From positions 1 to 36,158 of the IMG/VR virus record IMGVR_UViG_3300044730_001356: 36,158 nucleotides of DNA; one strand, written 5' to 3'. Below are positions 1-4,783 of this stretch, piece by piece. The notes under the pieces were generated by a model, which saw only the letters and a program-made list of their open reading frames with translations, was not told the origin of the DNA and did no database searches. Numbering within the stretch: position 1 is the first letter of the stretch; every line of letters starts with the position of its first letter. This DNA is from a virus. A program made the translations under genes and the position numbers.

Positions 1-1
1 T

Positions 2-133
2 AACCCACAAGACGCAACCCTACGCAACCTCTCCGCGCTGAAGAAGCGTGTGGCAAAGCTGGAGGCGATAGTTGCAGACAAATGGCTAGAGTACATAGTC
101 GCGGCCTTCACTCATAAAAGGGGCAAGAAATGA
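2..133 (+). CDS. 3' end of a small coiled-coil protein (partial)
   Basis: An open frame enters from the left edge and ends in TGA overlapping the next ATG (ATGA). The visible 43 residues contain a heptad-like stretch (LSALKKRVAKLEAIVADKW) followed by a basic tail ending KRGKK. This suggests a short coiled coil, but the N-terminus is missing and no family is recognised. The 4-base overlap shows translational coupling with the following small early gene. It is the first visible member of the plus-strand small-gene operon. Confidence 0.6.
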   Translation, partial: NPQDATLRNLSALKKRVAKLEAIVADKWLEYIVAAFTHKRGKK

Positions 134-342
134 ACCCAACACACCGAGAATTTTTTCTAAAGCTACATGCGCTGTGCCGAGAGTATTCGGCGGCAATTGG
201 CAGGCATGGAGCGGGCCCAATCAACATTTTTATCGACACATCTTATTACACGATAAATACCCTAGAGCCGTACAACTCGCTTTATGTGACTGAAAAGGTA
301 GAGAGGCTAGTTCAACCAGACGACGAGGAGCCGAAGCCATGA
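130..342 (+). CDS. Small phage protein, function unknown (70 aa)
   Basis: The ATG overlaps the upstream stop and is preceded by AAGGGGC as ribosome-binding site. The protein starts with a helical segment (FFLKLHALCREYSAAIG) of a kind often seen in small phage early proteins. A beta-prone part (INIFIDTSYYTI) follows, then an acidic end. There are no catalytic motifs. It ends in an ATGA overlap with the next gene. No function can be assigned; its membership of a coupled chain of tiny early genes suggests an accessory or host-takeover role (inference). Confidence 0.7.
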   Translation: MNPTHREFFLKLHALCREYSAAIGRHGAGPINIFIDTSYYTINTLEPYNSLYVTEKVERLVQPDDEEPKP

Positions 343-596
343 GCAAGAAACAAGAGCCACAGAAAGTCATTGCCGTAACGAGTGTGAAGATAAGCGTCGC
401 GGGTAAGGATATTGAACTGACGCTTCACGATGCGCGAAGGTTAAAGGCGGCGTTAGATGACTTGTTTAGGGAGCGGGAGAGAACCACGTATATTCCCTAC
501 ACTCCGGGCCCGTTGCCCAGTGCCCCATGGAGAATTACCTACGGCGGAACGACTGTCGACCAAGCGAACGAGTTTTTGCGGAGCATGAAGCCATGA
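339..596 (+). CDS. Small phage protein, function unknown (85 aa)
   Basis: It overlaps the previous gene by 4 bases (ATGA). Residues 10-45 read as a beta hairpin then a helix (VTSVKISVAGKDIELTLHD, then ARRLKAALDDLF), a pattern common in short phage early proteins of unknown role. The C-terminal half is proline- and tyrosine-rich. No catalytic residues are recognisable. The end overlaps the next start by 4 bases. Coding is supported by the continuous overlap chain; function unknown. Confidence 0.7.
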   Translation: MSKKQEPQKVIAVTSVKISVAGKDIELTLHDARRLKAALDDLFRERERTTYIPYTPGPLPSAPWRITYGGTTVDQANEFLRSMKP

Positions 597-859
597 GCGA
601 GCAAGACGACAAGAGCAAGCCGGACGGGTGGGTGGCCTCCCATTGTGTGGAGGGGTTTCTGCTTATAACGGCGGCAAGGACTCGCACTCATGCAGAGGAC
701 CGCCTTCTAGAAAGAGTTTTTAATTTTAAGTTTCCTGATCACCACGCCATGGCGGAAGCATACTACGCAGCAAGAGACACAGAGCTAATGCGTGCCGCAA
801 ACGACGGCTGGCGCATCCGTCCCGTGAAATTGGTGTTTTTGGATGAGGTAGAGAAATGA
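593..859 (+). CDS. Small phage protein with WVA/GWRI pattern (88 aa)
   Basis: The start is taken at the ATG overlapping the upstream stop (ATGA), not at an in-frame ATG 66 bases earlier that would overlap the previous gene heavily. The protein reads GWVASH near residue 11, TRT near residue 30 and DGWRI near residue 73. The same three landmarks, in the same order, recur in the gene at 2861-3070, so the two may be paralogues. No enzyme motifs are visible. It is part of the coupled plus-strand early operon; function unknown. Confidence 0.7.
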   Translation: MSEQDDKSKPDGWVASHCVEGFLLITAARTRTHAEDRLLERVFNFKFPDHHAMAEAYYAARDTELMRAANDGWRIRPVKLVFLDEVEK

Positions 860-1245
860 ACGACGACAAGGCCCGGAAGGCGGCGGAGGAGTATGCAGGG
901 AGTGAAGACTGGAACAATTATTGGCGGGCCTATGAAAACGATCCAATAGGGCAGAGCGGGTACATTGATGGCACCGAGATCGCGGAGCTTTCATTCTTAG
1001 CCGGCGTCGCATGGGCGCGGGCAAACCCCGGCTGGATAAAGTGTAGTGAGAGGATGCCGGAGTCAATGAGAACACCTACTAGGTGCGATGTCTCCGAGGA
1101 AGTCTTTATGAAGCTGAGGTCGGGATACCGCCTTATTGGTCGTTTTGACACTCATGTTGATAGGTGGGTCACAAACGGCATCTACTATGATCGGGAATTA
1201 GTAACGGGTTGGTGCGCGATCCCGCCCGTGCCGGAGGGGGAGTAA
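856..1245 (+). CDS. DUF551-like small phage protein (129 aa)
   Basis: It overlaps its neighbours by ATGA upstream and TAATG downstream. The C-terminal half has the pattern of the phage DUF551 family: an entry motif (WIKCSERMPE, about residue 55), an aromatic middle (GRFDTHVDRWVTNGIYY) and an exit motif (VTGWCAIPPVPEGE). DUF551 proteins are common in phage accessory regions and have no established biochemical role. The N-terminal 50 residues are helical and acidic. The family call rests on motif recognition only. Confidence 0.7.
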   Translation: MNDDKARKAAEEYAGSEDWNNYWRAYENDPIGQSGYIDGTEIAELSFLAGVAWARANPGWIKCSERMPESMRTPTRCDVSEEVFMKLRSGYRLIGRFDTHVDRWVTNGIYYDRELVTGWCAIPPVPEGE

Positions 1246-1391
1246 TGAAGTACAAAACAGAGGTTGTAAATGATATGGCCCTTCTCCTTTTTCTTGTTGC
1301 GGTGTGCGCTATTCCGTTAGCTATCTGGAAACTAATAGACATTGCTATTTGGCTCTTTAGCAACGTGAGCATTTCAGTGGGGGCACATTGA
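1245..1391 (+). CDS. Small single-pass membrane protein (48 aa)
   Basis: The ATG overlaps the preceding TAA (TAATG), with GGAGGGGGAG just upstream as ribosome-binding site; an in-frame GTG-type extension upstream is not needed. The protein is mostly one hydrophobic segment (residues 11-35, MALLLFLVAVCAIPLAIWK and beyond) after a short charged N-terminus. This indicates an inner-membrane peptide. There is no lipobox or cleavable signal. It could modulate host membrane processes, but nothing specific can be said. Confidence 0.6.
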   Translation: MKYKTEVVNDMALLLFLVAVCAIPLAIWKLIDIAIWLFSNVSISVGAH

Positions 1392-1708
1392 GTATGGATG
1401 GGGGGAAACCATTTATTGAACTCGATCTAAAACTGCGCCCCGGCCTAGTCGAGGAAATTGCACGCGCTCGTCACGCTTATGTGTGCCGGTTTAGAGCCGA
1501 TCCCGATAACCTGCTTTTAAACCCCGAGGACTTTGCCGGTCTTCAGTTTTCCTATTTTAAAGTCGTGCGCTACCAGCCTATGTATTTTCAAGGGATGGAT
1601 GTTCTGATCAAAGAAAGCGGGCTACCAGAATGCGCGATAAACCCCGAACACGTGGCGCAAGCGCTATACGAACAGAAGAAAGGAGCGGCAAATGAAGAAG
1701 CTGAGTGA
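1388..1708 (+). CDS. Small phage protein, function unknown (about 104-106 aa)
   Basis: Either a TTG at 1388 (TTGA overlap with the previous stop) or an ATG at 1394 may start the gene; a GGGGGC tract upstream fits both. Residues 20-50 (ARHAYVCRFRADPDNLLLNP, then FAGLQF) resemble a pattern found in assorted small phage proteins: aromatic-rich helix, 'P-D-x-L-x-L-x-P', then a helix. That pattern has no assigned function. The last 17 bases overlap the next gene in another frame. Confidence 0.65.
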   Translation: MSMDGGKPFIELDLKLRPGLVEEIARARHAYVCRFRADPDNLLLNPEDFAGLQFSYFKVVRYQPMYFQGMDVLIKESGLPECAINPEHVAQALYEQKKGAANEEAE

Positions 1709-1898
1709 GATAGGCGCGGAATGCAAGTGGAACGAACAGCTTCATCTTACGCCGTTAGAACCGTTTCATATTGTCTACACCCCCGCCGAGCGCCGTGAGT
1801 TGGTGCGGGAAGCTATCGAGCAATGGGAGCAGACGAAGATAATATCTGTATCGTATGGGCCTAGAATTGAGAAGTTTCTTGAGGAGCAGGGCCTTTAA
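1692..1898 (+). CDS. Small phage protein, function unknown (68 aa)
   Basis: The ATG is preceded by AAAGGAGC at good spacing. It overlaps the previous gene by 17 bases. The product is short, charged and probably helical in its second half (RRELVREAIEQWEQ). No conserved motif is recognised. An 17-base gap with its own ribosome-binding site precedes the next gene, so this ends the first overlapping series. Confidence 0.65.
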   Translation: MKKLSEIGAECKWNEQLHLTPLEPFHIVYTPAERRELVREAIEQWEQTKIISVSYGPRIEKFLEEQGL

Positions 1899-1915
1899 TT
1901 TTTAATGGAGAATGT

Positions 1916-2131
1916 ATGGAAGCTAAATTTGCACAAATGATCGAAAACAACTTTACGTATCACGCGCCGAGGGATGGAGATCCAGAAAAGTACGTGCTCA
2001 TTAGAGAGAAAGCGAAAGAGCTAGCGCTATTGCTTGGCAACCTTTGCCCCGATAGCCGTGAAAGATCGACAGCACTCACCCAACTTGAGACTTGCGTGTT
2101 TTGGGCAAATGCTTCAATTGCGCGGAGCTAG
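1916..2131 (+). CDS. acb2: Acb2/Tad1-type anti-CBASS helical-hairpin protein
   Basis: This 71-residue protein closely follows the pattern I know for the phage Acb2/Tad1 hairpin family. The landmarks are FTYHAP (residues 13-18), a charged linker, KYVLIREKAKELA (25-37), CPDSRERSTAL (44-54) and a terminal WANASIAR (63-70). Acb2 proteins form compact hexamers of helical hairpins that sequester cyclic oligonucleotide second messengers and so blind CBASS immunity. The T4 relative is Vs.4. Length fits the family. Here it sits among other tiny early genes, as expected for a counter-defence factor. The start is the ATG after GGAGAATGT. The family call is fairly secure; ligand range is unknown. Confidence 0.78.
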   Translation: MEAKFAQMIENNFTYHAPRDGDPEKYVLIREKAKELALLLGNLCPDSRERSTALTQLETCVFWANASIARS

Positions 2132-2134
2132 GCT

Positions 2135-2659
2135 ATGAGCAAACTAACCGCAAAGCTATCGGATGGGACGGAGTGGGAAGTAGATATACTAGTGCACCAG
2201 AGGGATGGCACAAAGAATGCGGTCCTCCAGCCTCTGAAGCCCTCGCCGCCTAAGGAGGTGTGGATAGTGCAGTACAGCGACGGATCTATTTCTGCAAGTT
2301 ATAGGTCGGCAGAAGAGGCGGAGAAATACACTGTTGGATTTTCTGGCACATCTAAGCCTCACCGCTACGTTCTCGCCGAAGAGCCGAAAGAGCAGCTTAA
2401 TGTTACAGTTGAGAATATCTGTAAGAGGTGCAACCAAAGGTTTGACTATCTTTGTGTGCATGAAGGATATGTGCGCAACTTGTGCGCTGGTTGTCTAGGC
2501 AACCATACGAAGCCGCAGCCGCGTGAGTGGTGGTGTGTGTATGATGACAAGCTAGGAATACATCACCTGTTTGCACATGAAGCTTCTGCGAGGTTGTTCC
2601 ATGAGGTTGACAAAACAGAAAGAGACACCCCGTTTCACGTTCGGGAGGTGCTGAAGTGA
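2135..2659 (+). CDS. Zinc-knuckle protein with two W-x-V-type repeats (174 aa)
   Basis: A four-cysteine metal site is visible: C96-x2-C99 and C117-x2-C120 (ICKRC ... LCAGC), a zinc-ribbon/treble-clef spacing. It is flanked by two similar segments: EVWIVQYSDGSISASYRSAE at about 41-60, and WWCVYDDKLGIHHLFAHEAS at about 132-151. Each runs from an aromatic strand into an A/E-rich helix, suggesting an internal duplication around the metal site. No catalytic residues are seen. Nucleic-acid or protein binding is possible but unproven. It ends in a GTGA overlap with the next gene. Confidence 0.7.
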   Translation: MSKLTAKLSDGTEWEVDILVHQRDGTKNAVLQPLKPSPPKEVWIVQYSDGSISASYRSAEEAEKYTVGFSGTSKPHRYVLAEEPKEQLNVTVENICKRCNQRFDYLCVHEGYVRNLCAGCLGNHTKPQPREWWCVYDDKLGIHHLFAHEASARLFHEVDKTERDTPFHVREVLK

Positions 2660-2868
2660 AGAAGCGCATACTGTGCAAAATCTTGTGGCACAAATGGAAT
2701 TATGAGGGAACGCGAAAGGAAAGCGTATGGGCAGATGTTGTTGAGGAAACATTCTTTCGAGAATGCGAGCACTGCAAGAAGCGGGAAGTGATACACCTTT
2801 CAGAGTATTCGCCGTCGTTTGTTAGAAAGAATGTGATTCCCGTTTTTTATGGTGAGAAGCATGACTAA
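2656..2868 (+). CDS. DUF1660-like zinc-binding small protein (70 aa)
   Basis: It starts with GTG in a GTGA overlap with the upstream stop, after GGGAGGTG. The N-terminus (LCKILWHKWNYEG) followed by CEHCKKRE at residues 37-44 matches the layout of small phage/prophage DUF1660 proteins: C-x5-H, then C-x2-C, forming a probable zinc site. No enzymatic role is known for the family. The next gene starts 8 bases before this one ends. Confidence 0.65.
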   Translation: MKKRILCKILWHKWNYEGTRKESVWADVVEETFFRECEHCKKREVIHLSEYSPSFVRKNVIPVFYGEKHD

Positions 2869-3070
2869 CCCCAAACCTTTCCGTGCGTGGGTGGCGTGGC
2901 ATCCGAAAGCTGGAGTCTATGAAGACTTTAGCAACGGCATGTTTACCCGAACGCTATATTTCGAAAGAGAAGACGTGGAGAACGTTTACGCTAACGCCCT
3001 ACAAGAAGATGACGGCTGGCGCATCATGGAGGTGGAGTGTTCGCCGGTGGAGGGGAAGAAAGATGATTGA
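2861..3070 (+). CDS. Small phage protein with WVA/GWRI pattern (69 aa)
   Basis: An ATG at 2861 is chosen because it follows GGTGAG at good spacing; a 12-base longer in-frame start also exists. It reads AWVAWH (residues 9-14), TRT (about 29-31) and DGWRI (about 51-55). These are the same landmarks as the 88-aa protein at 593-859, so the two probably derive from one ancestor. The fold looks like a small alpha/beta unit. Function unknown. It overlaps both neighbours by 8 bases. Confidence 0.7.
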   Translation: MTNPKPFRAWVAWHPKAGVYEDFSNGMFTRTLYFEREDVENVYANALQEDDGWRIMEVECSPVEGKKDD

Positions 3071-3257
3071 TGAGATGCGGTTGATACGGAAGAAGATGAC
3101 CGAAGAGGAAGCAAAGCTTTATATCAAGGAGATTATTAACGACGAGACTGAAGATCTTCCGACGGATAACCATTTTGACCTTGTGCTAGATGCGCTGCTT
3201 GATAAGCACATTGATTTGATGCTGGCGGAGGCGAAGGAGAAAGATGAGCAAGTATGA
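3063..3257 (+). CDS. Small acidic helical protein (64 aa)
   Basis: The start chosen is the ATG at 3063, directly after GAGGGGAAG; the frame is open further upstream but that part lies inside the previous gene. The protein is charged and mostly helical (MTEEEAKLYIKEIIND and DLVLDALLDKHIDLMLAEAK). It has no cysteines, membrane segment or known motif. It overlaps the next gene by 14 bases. It may be a partner-binding peptide; function unknown. Confidence 0.6.
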   Translation: MIDEMRLIRKKMTEEEAKLYIKEIINDETEDLPTDNHFDLVLDALLDKHIDLMLAEAKEKDEQV

Positions 3258-3660
3258 GATAGGCGACCGCATTGGCATGAGAGATTACTGCGGGCGCGAA
3301 ATATACGTTGGTGACGTGGTAATGTGTTTTGATGAAAAGGATCCGAATAGTCCTTGGAAGTATCATTTCACGACGATAGGGGAAGGGACTCTAAGAGATC
3401 AGAACGCCAATAATTGCTACACTTGGAACCCCCCGATTATTGATCTAGGCCCGTATTGGCGGCTGCTTAACTTGACTCATTGCGACCGGGTGAATGGTAT
3501 AATGCTTGTCATTGATGACGATGATTTAGAATATCATTGGCACACGACGCGCAGAGATGCCGCGCAGAGGTGTATTGATGAATTGAAAGGTATGGCAAAT
3601 GACCAGCCCGAGGCGCAAAAAGATAAAGCTGAAGAAGTGGCTAGCCAAGAGCCCGAGTAA
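3244..3660 (+). CDS. YopX-like small phage protein (138 aa)
   Basis: The ATG follows AAGGAG at 7 bases. The N-terminal part carries MRDYCGREIYVGDVV (about residues 12-26), the kind of 'D-x-x-G-x-E-I-Y-x-G-D-x-V' motif found in YopX-type small beta-barrel phage proteins. The middle contains aromatic and acidic strands (VIDDDDLEYHW). The C-terminal 30 residues are a low-complexity charged tail. The role of YopX-like proteins is unknown. The end overlaps the next gene by 62 bases, the longest overlap in this operon. Confidence 0.65.
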   Translation: MSKYEIGDRIGMRDYCGREIYVGDVVMCFDEKDPNSPWKYHFTTIGEGTLRDQNANNCYTWNPPIIDLGPYWRLLNLTHCDRVNGIMLVIDDDDLEYHWHTTRRDAAQRCIDELKGMANDQPEAQKDKAEEVASQEPE

Positions 3661-3841
3661 TATTGTTCGTTATATGGATAAGCTTGATATTTTGATTGGC
3701 CGCCGAAGGGCTGAACTTGCGAGGTATAGAGTTAGGCGAATCATGGTGAAGTATAATACCAATGGCCGCTGGATATCTGATACCAAATCGCCGGTAGTTA
3801 CGGACGCTGATTTTGCTGAGTTTTTGGAGCGGTATTCGTGA
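3599..3841 (+). CDS. Small basic protein overlapping the previous gene (80 aa)
   Basis: The ATG at 3599 has AAAGG 8 bases upstream. A later in-frame ATG at 3674 lies beyond the previous stop but has no ribosome-binding site, so the longer form is preferred. The first 30 residues are very basic (PRRKKIKLKKWLAK), suggesting nucleic-acid contact. The rest is mixed alpha/beta with no known motif. Because 62 bases are shared with the previous gene in another frame, the N-terminal part could be an artefact. This is the last gene before the tRNA. Confidence 0.5.
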   Translation: MTSPRRKKIKLKKWLAKSPSNIVRYMDKLDILIGRRRAELARYRVRRIMVKYNTNGRWISDTKSPVVTDADFAEFLERYS

Positions 3842-3860
3842 TATATTTACAAGGCAATGT

Positions 3861-3936
3861 TCCTCAGTAGCTCAATCGGCTGAGCATCACGCTGTTAACG
3901 TGGGGGTTGTAGGTTCGAGTCCTACCTGGGGAGCCA
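3861..3936 (+). tRNA. tRNA-Asn (anticodon GTT)
   Basis: A full cloverleaf folds. The acceptor stem TCCTCAG pairs with CTGGGGA (one T-G wobble), and the D-arm stem GCTC pairs with GAGC. The anticodon stem TCACG/CGTGG encloses loop CTGTTAA with GTT at 3894-3896. The T-arm GTAGG/CCTAC encloses TTCGAGT. G is the discriminator and CCA is encoded. It reads AAC and AAT codons. It lies between the small-gene operon and the lysis-region gene on the same strand. The structure and encoded CCA suggest it is functional. Confidence 0.95.
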
Positions 3937-3948
3937 AATTAGAAACGT

Positions 3949-4215
3949 ATGACTGACACGAAAGGTTACGGCTGCGGTATTTATCCCCTAATCATTAAAG
4001 ATCCAGAGTTTGAAGAGGCTTGCGTGTGGCACGATAAAGCCTACAGCACGAATTCCTTTGCAGAGCACAATCTCTCAAGGCTCCGCACCGACCAACACTT
4101 TAGAGACATGATGCTCTATCGAGCAGGAGCAAGCCTAGTGCTACAAGCAAAAGCGTGGCTTTACTACTCAATGGCTAGAGCGTTTGGTGCTAAGTGGTGG
4201 GAAGGCAAGCTCTAG
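3949..4215 (+). CDS. Phospholipase-A2-like small protein (88 aa)
   Basis: A glycine/cysteine-rich turn (GYGCGIYP, residues 6-13) is followed 12 residues later by ACVWHDKAYS (24-33). That matches the secreted/parvovirus-type PLA2 layout of a calcium-binding loop and then C-x2-H-D-x2-Y. A further aspartate in RLRTDQHF (D48) could complete the site. The C-terminal part is an amphipathic/hydrophobic helix (LVLQAKAWLYYSMARAF). There is no signal peptide. It sits opposite two membrane genes in the lysis region, so membrane phospholipid attack during lysis or entry is plausible. The motif is seen; activity is inferred. Confidence 0.6.
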   Translation: MTDTKGYGCGIYPLIIKDPEFEEACVWHDKAYSTNSFAEHNLSRLRTDQHFRDMMLYRAGASLVLQAKAWLYYSMARAFGAKWWEGKL

Positions 4216-4442
4216 AAAGCCTTGTCTAGCTTGGCTTTAATGACTTTGTGAATCACTGCCACAAGCGCCGCTACGATTCCCGCCTTAGTAGGATTCGCTA
4301 GAACCATCTCAATTAGCAGCTTGAAATCTACGCCTGGCAAGATGTGCGGGATTTGAGCAATCAAGAGAAACAGCCCAGACAGTTTGAGCTTGTCACCGTT
4401 GAAAGGTAGTAACGCAAGGATCGCATCTATTTTCTTTAGCAT
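4212..4442 (-). CDS. Small membrane protein, holin candidate (76 aa)
   Basis: The ATG follows TTAGGAGTGTT. Two hydrophobic stretches are visible: SGLFLLIAQIPHILPG (about 22-37) and TKAGIVAALVAVIHKVI (about 52-68). The ends are basic (KLDKAF), a typical small class II holin layout. It is the last gene of the long minus-strand late operon, next to another membrane protein and downstream of the transglycosylase-bearing virion protein. Its stop overlaps the stop of the convergent PLA2-like gene in CTAG. The holin call rests on size, topology and position only. Confidence 0.55.
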   Translation of the reverse strand: MLKKIDAILALLPFNGDKLKLSGLFLLIAQIPHILPGVDFKLLIEMVLANPTKAGIVAALVAVIHKVIKAKLDKAF

Positions 4443-4449
4443 AACACTC

Positions 4450-4782
4450 CTAATGGTTTAACGGTGCGATCCAGCCCATAGTTTCGCCGGTTAGCAGGAA
4501 TACCAGCACGAACAAAAGTCCAAGAATTACGATGCCAGCGACACCGAATAGCCGCATGGCTAGTTTCCCATCGATTTGATGCCGACCAATTGCAGCGCTT
4601 AAAAGGCTGTCTTTTATATCCTTGAGGTAGTCGAGCTTTGAGAGGTGCGAAGTGTGCTCAAGAAAGATCGGGATCTTCGAGTGTATAACGTCGATTTTTT
4701 CCGCTGCATCTAGCACGATTTGCCTATGTTCATCCCACTCCTCACGAGTCATGGGGAGCTGGTAGCCGTTATTCTGTGACAC
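4450..4782 (-). CDS. Single-pass membrane protein with coiled-coil N-part (110 aa)
   Basis: It starts with GTG after GAGGTGTGAC, which also carries the upstream stop. Residues 1-75 are hydrophilic and helical (EEWDEHRQIVLDAAEKIDVI). A strong membrane span follows (LFGVAGIVILGLLFVLVFLL, about 79-98) with a short periplasmic-like tail. This resembles XhlA/haemolysin-type lysis accessory proteins or a holin partner. The neighbouring small membrane protein at 4212-4442 may work with it. No lipobox is present, so it is not an outer-membrane spanin. Confidence 0.5.
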   Translation of the reverse strand: MSQNNGYQLPMTREEWDEHRQIVLDAAEKIDVIHSKIPIFLEHTSHLSKLDYLKDIKDSLLSAAIGRHQIDGKLAMRLFGVAGIVILGLLFVLVFLLTGETMGWIAPLNH

Positions 4783-4783
4783 G

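Noticed and set aside
3861-3936. tRNA-Asn as integration site paired with the integrase
   Set aside because: The 3' part of the tRNA is not repeated near the integrase region (31.6-32.0 kb) and the two lie 28 kb apart, so it is not supported as the attachment core.
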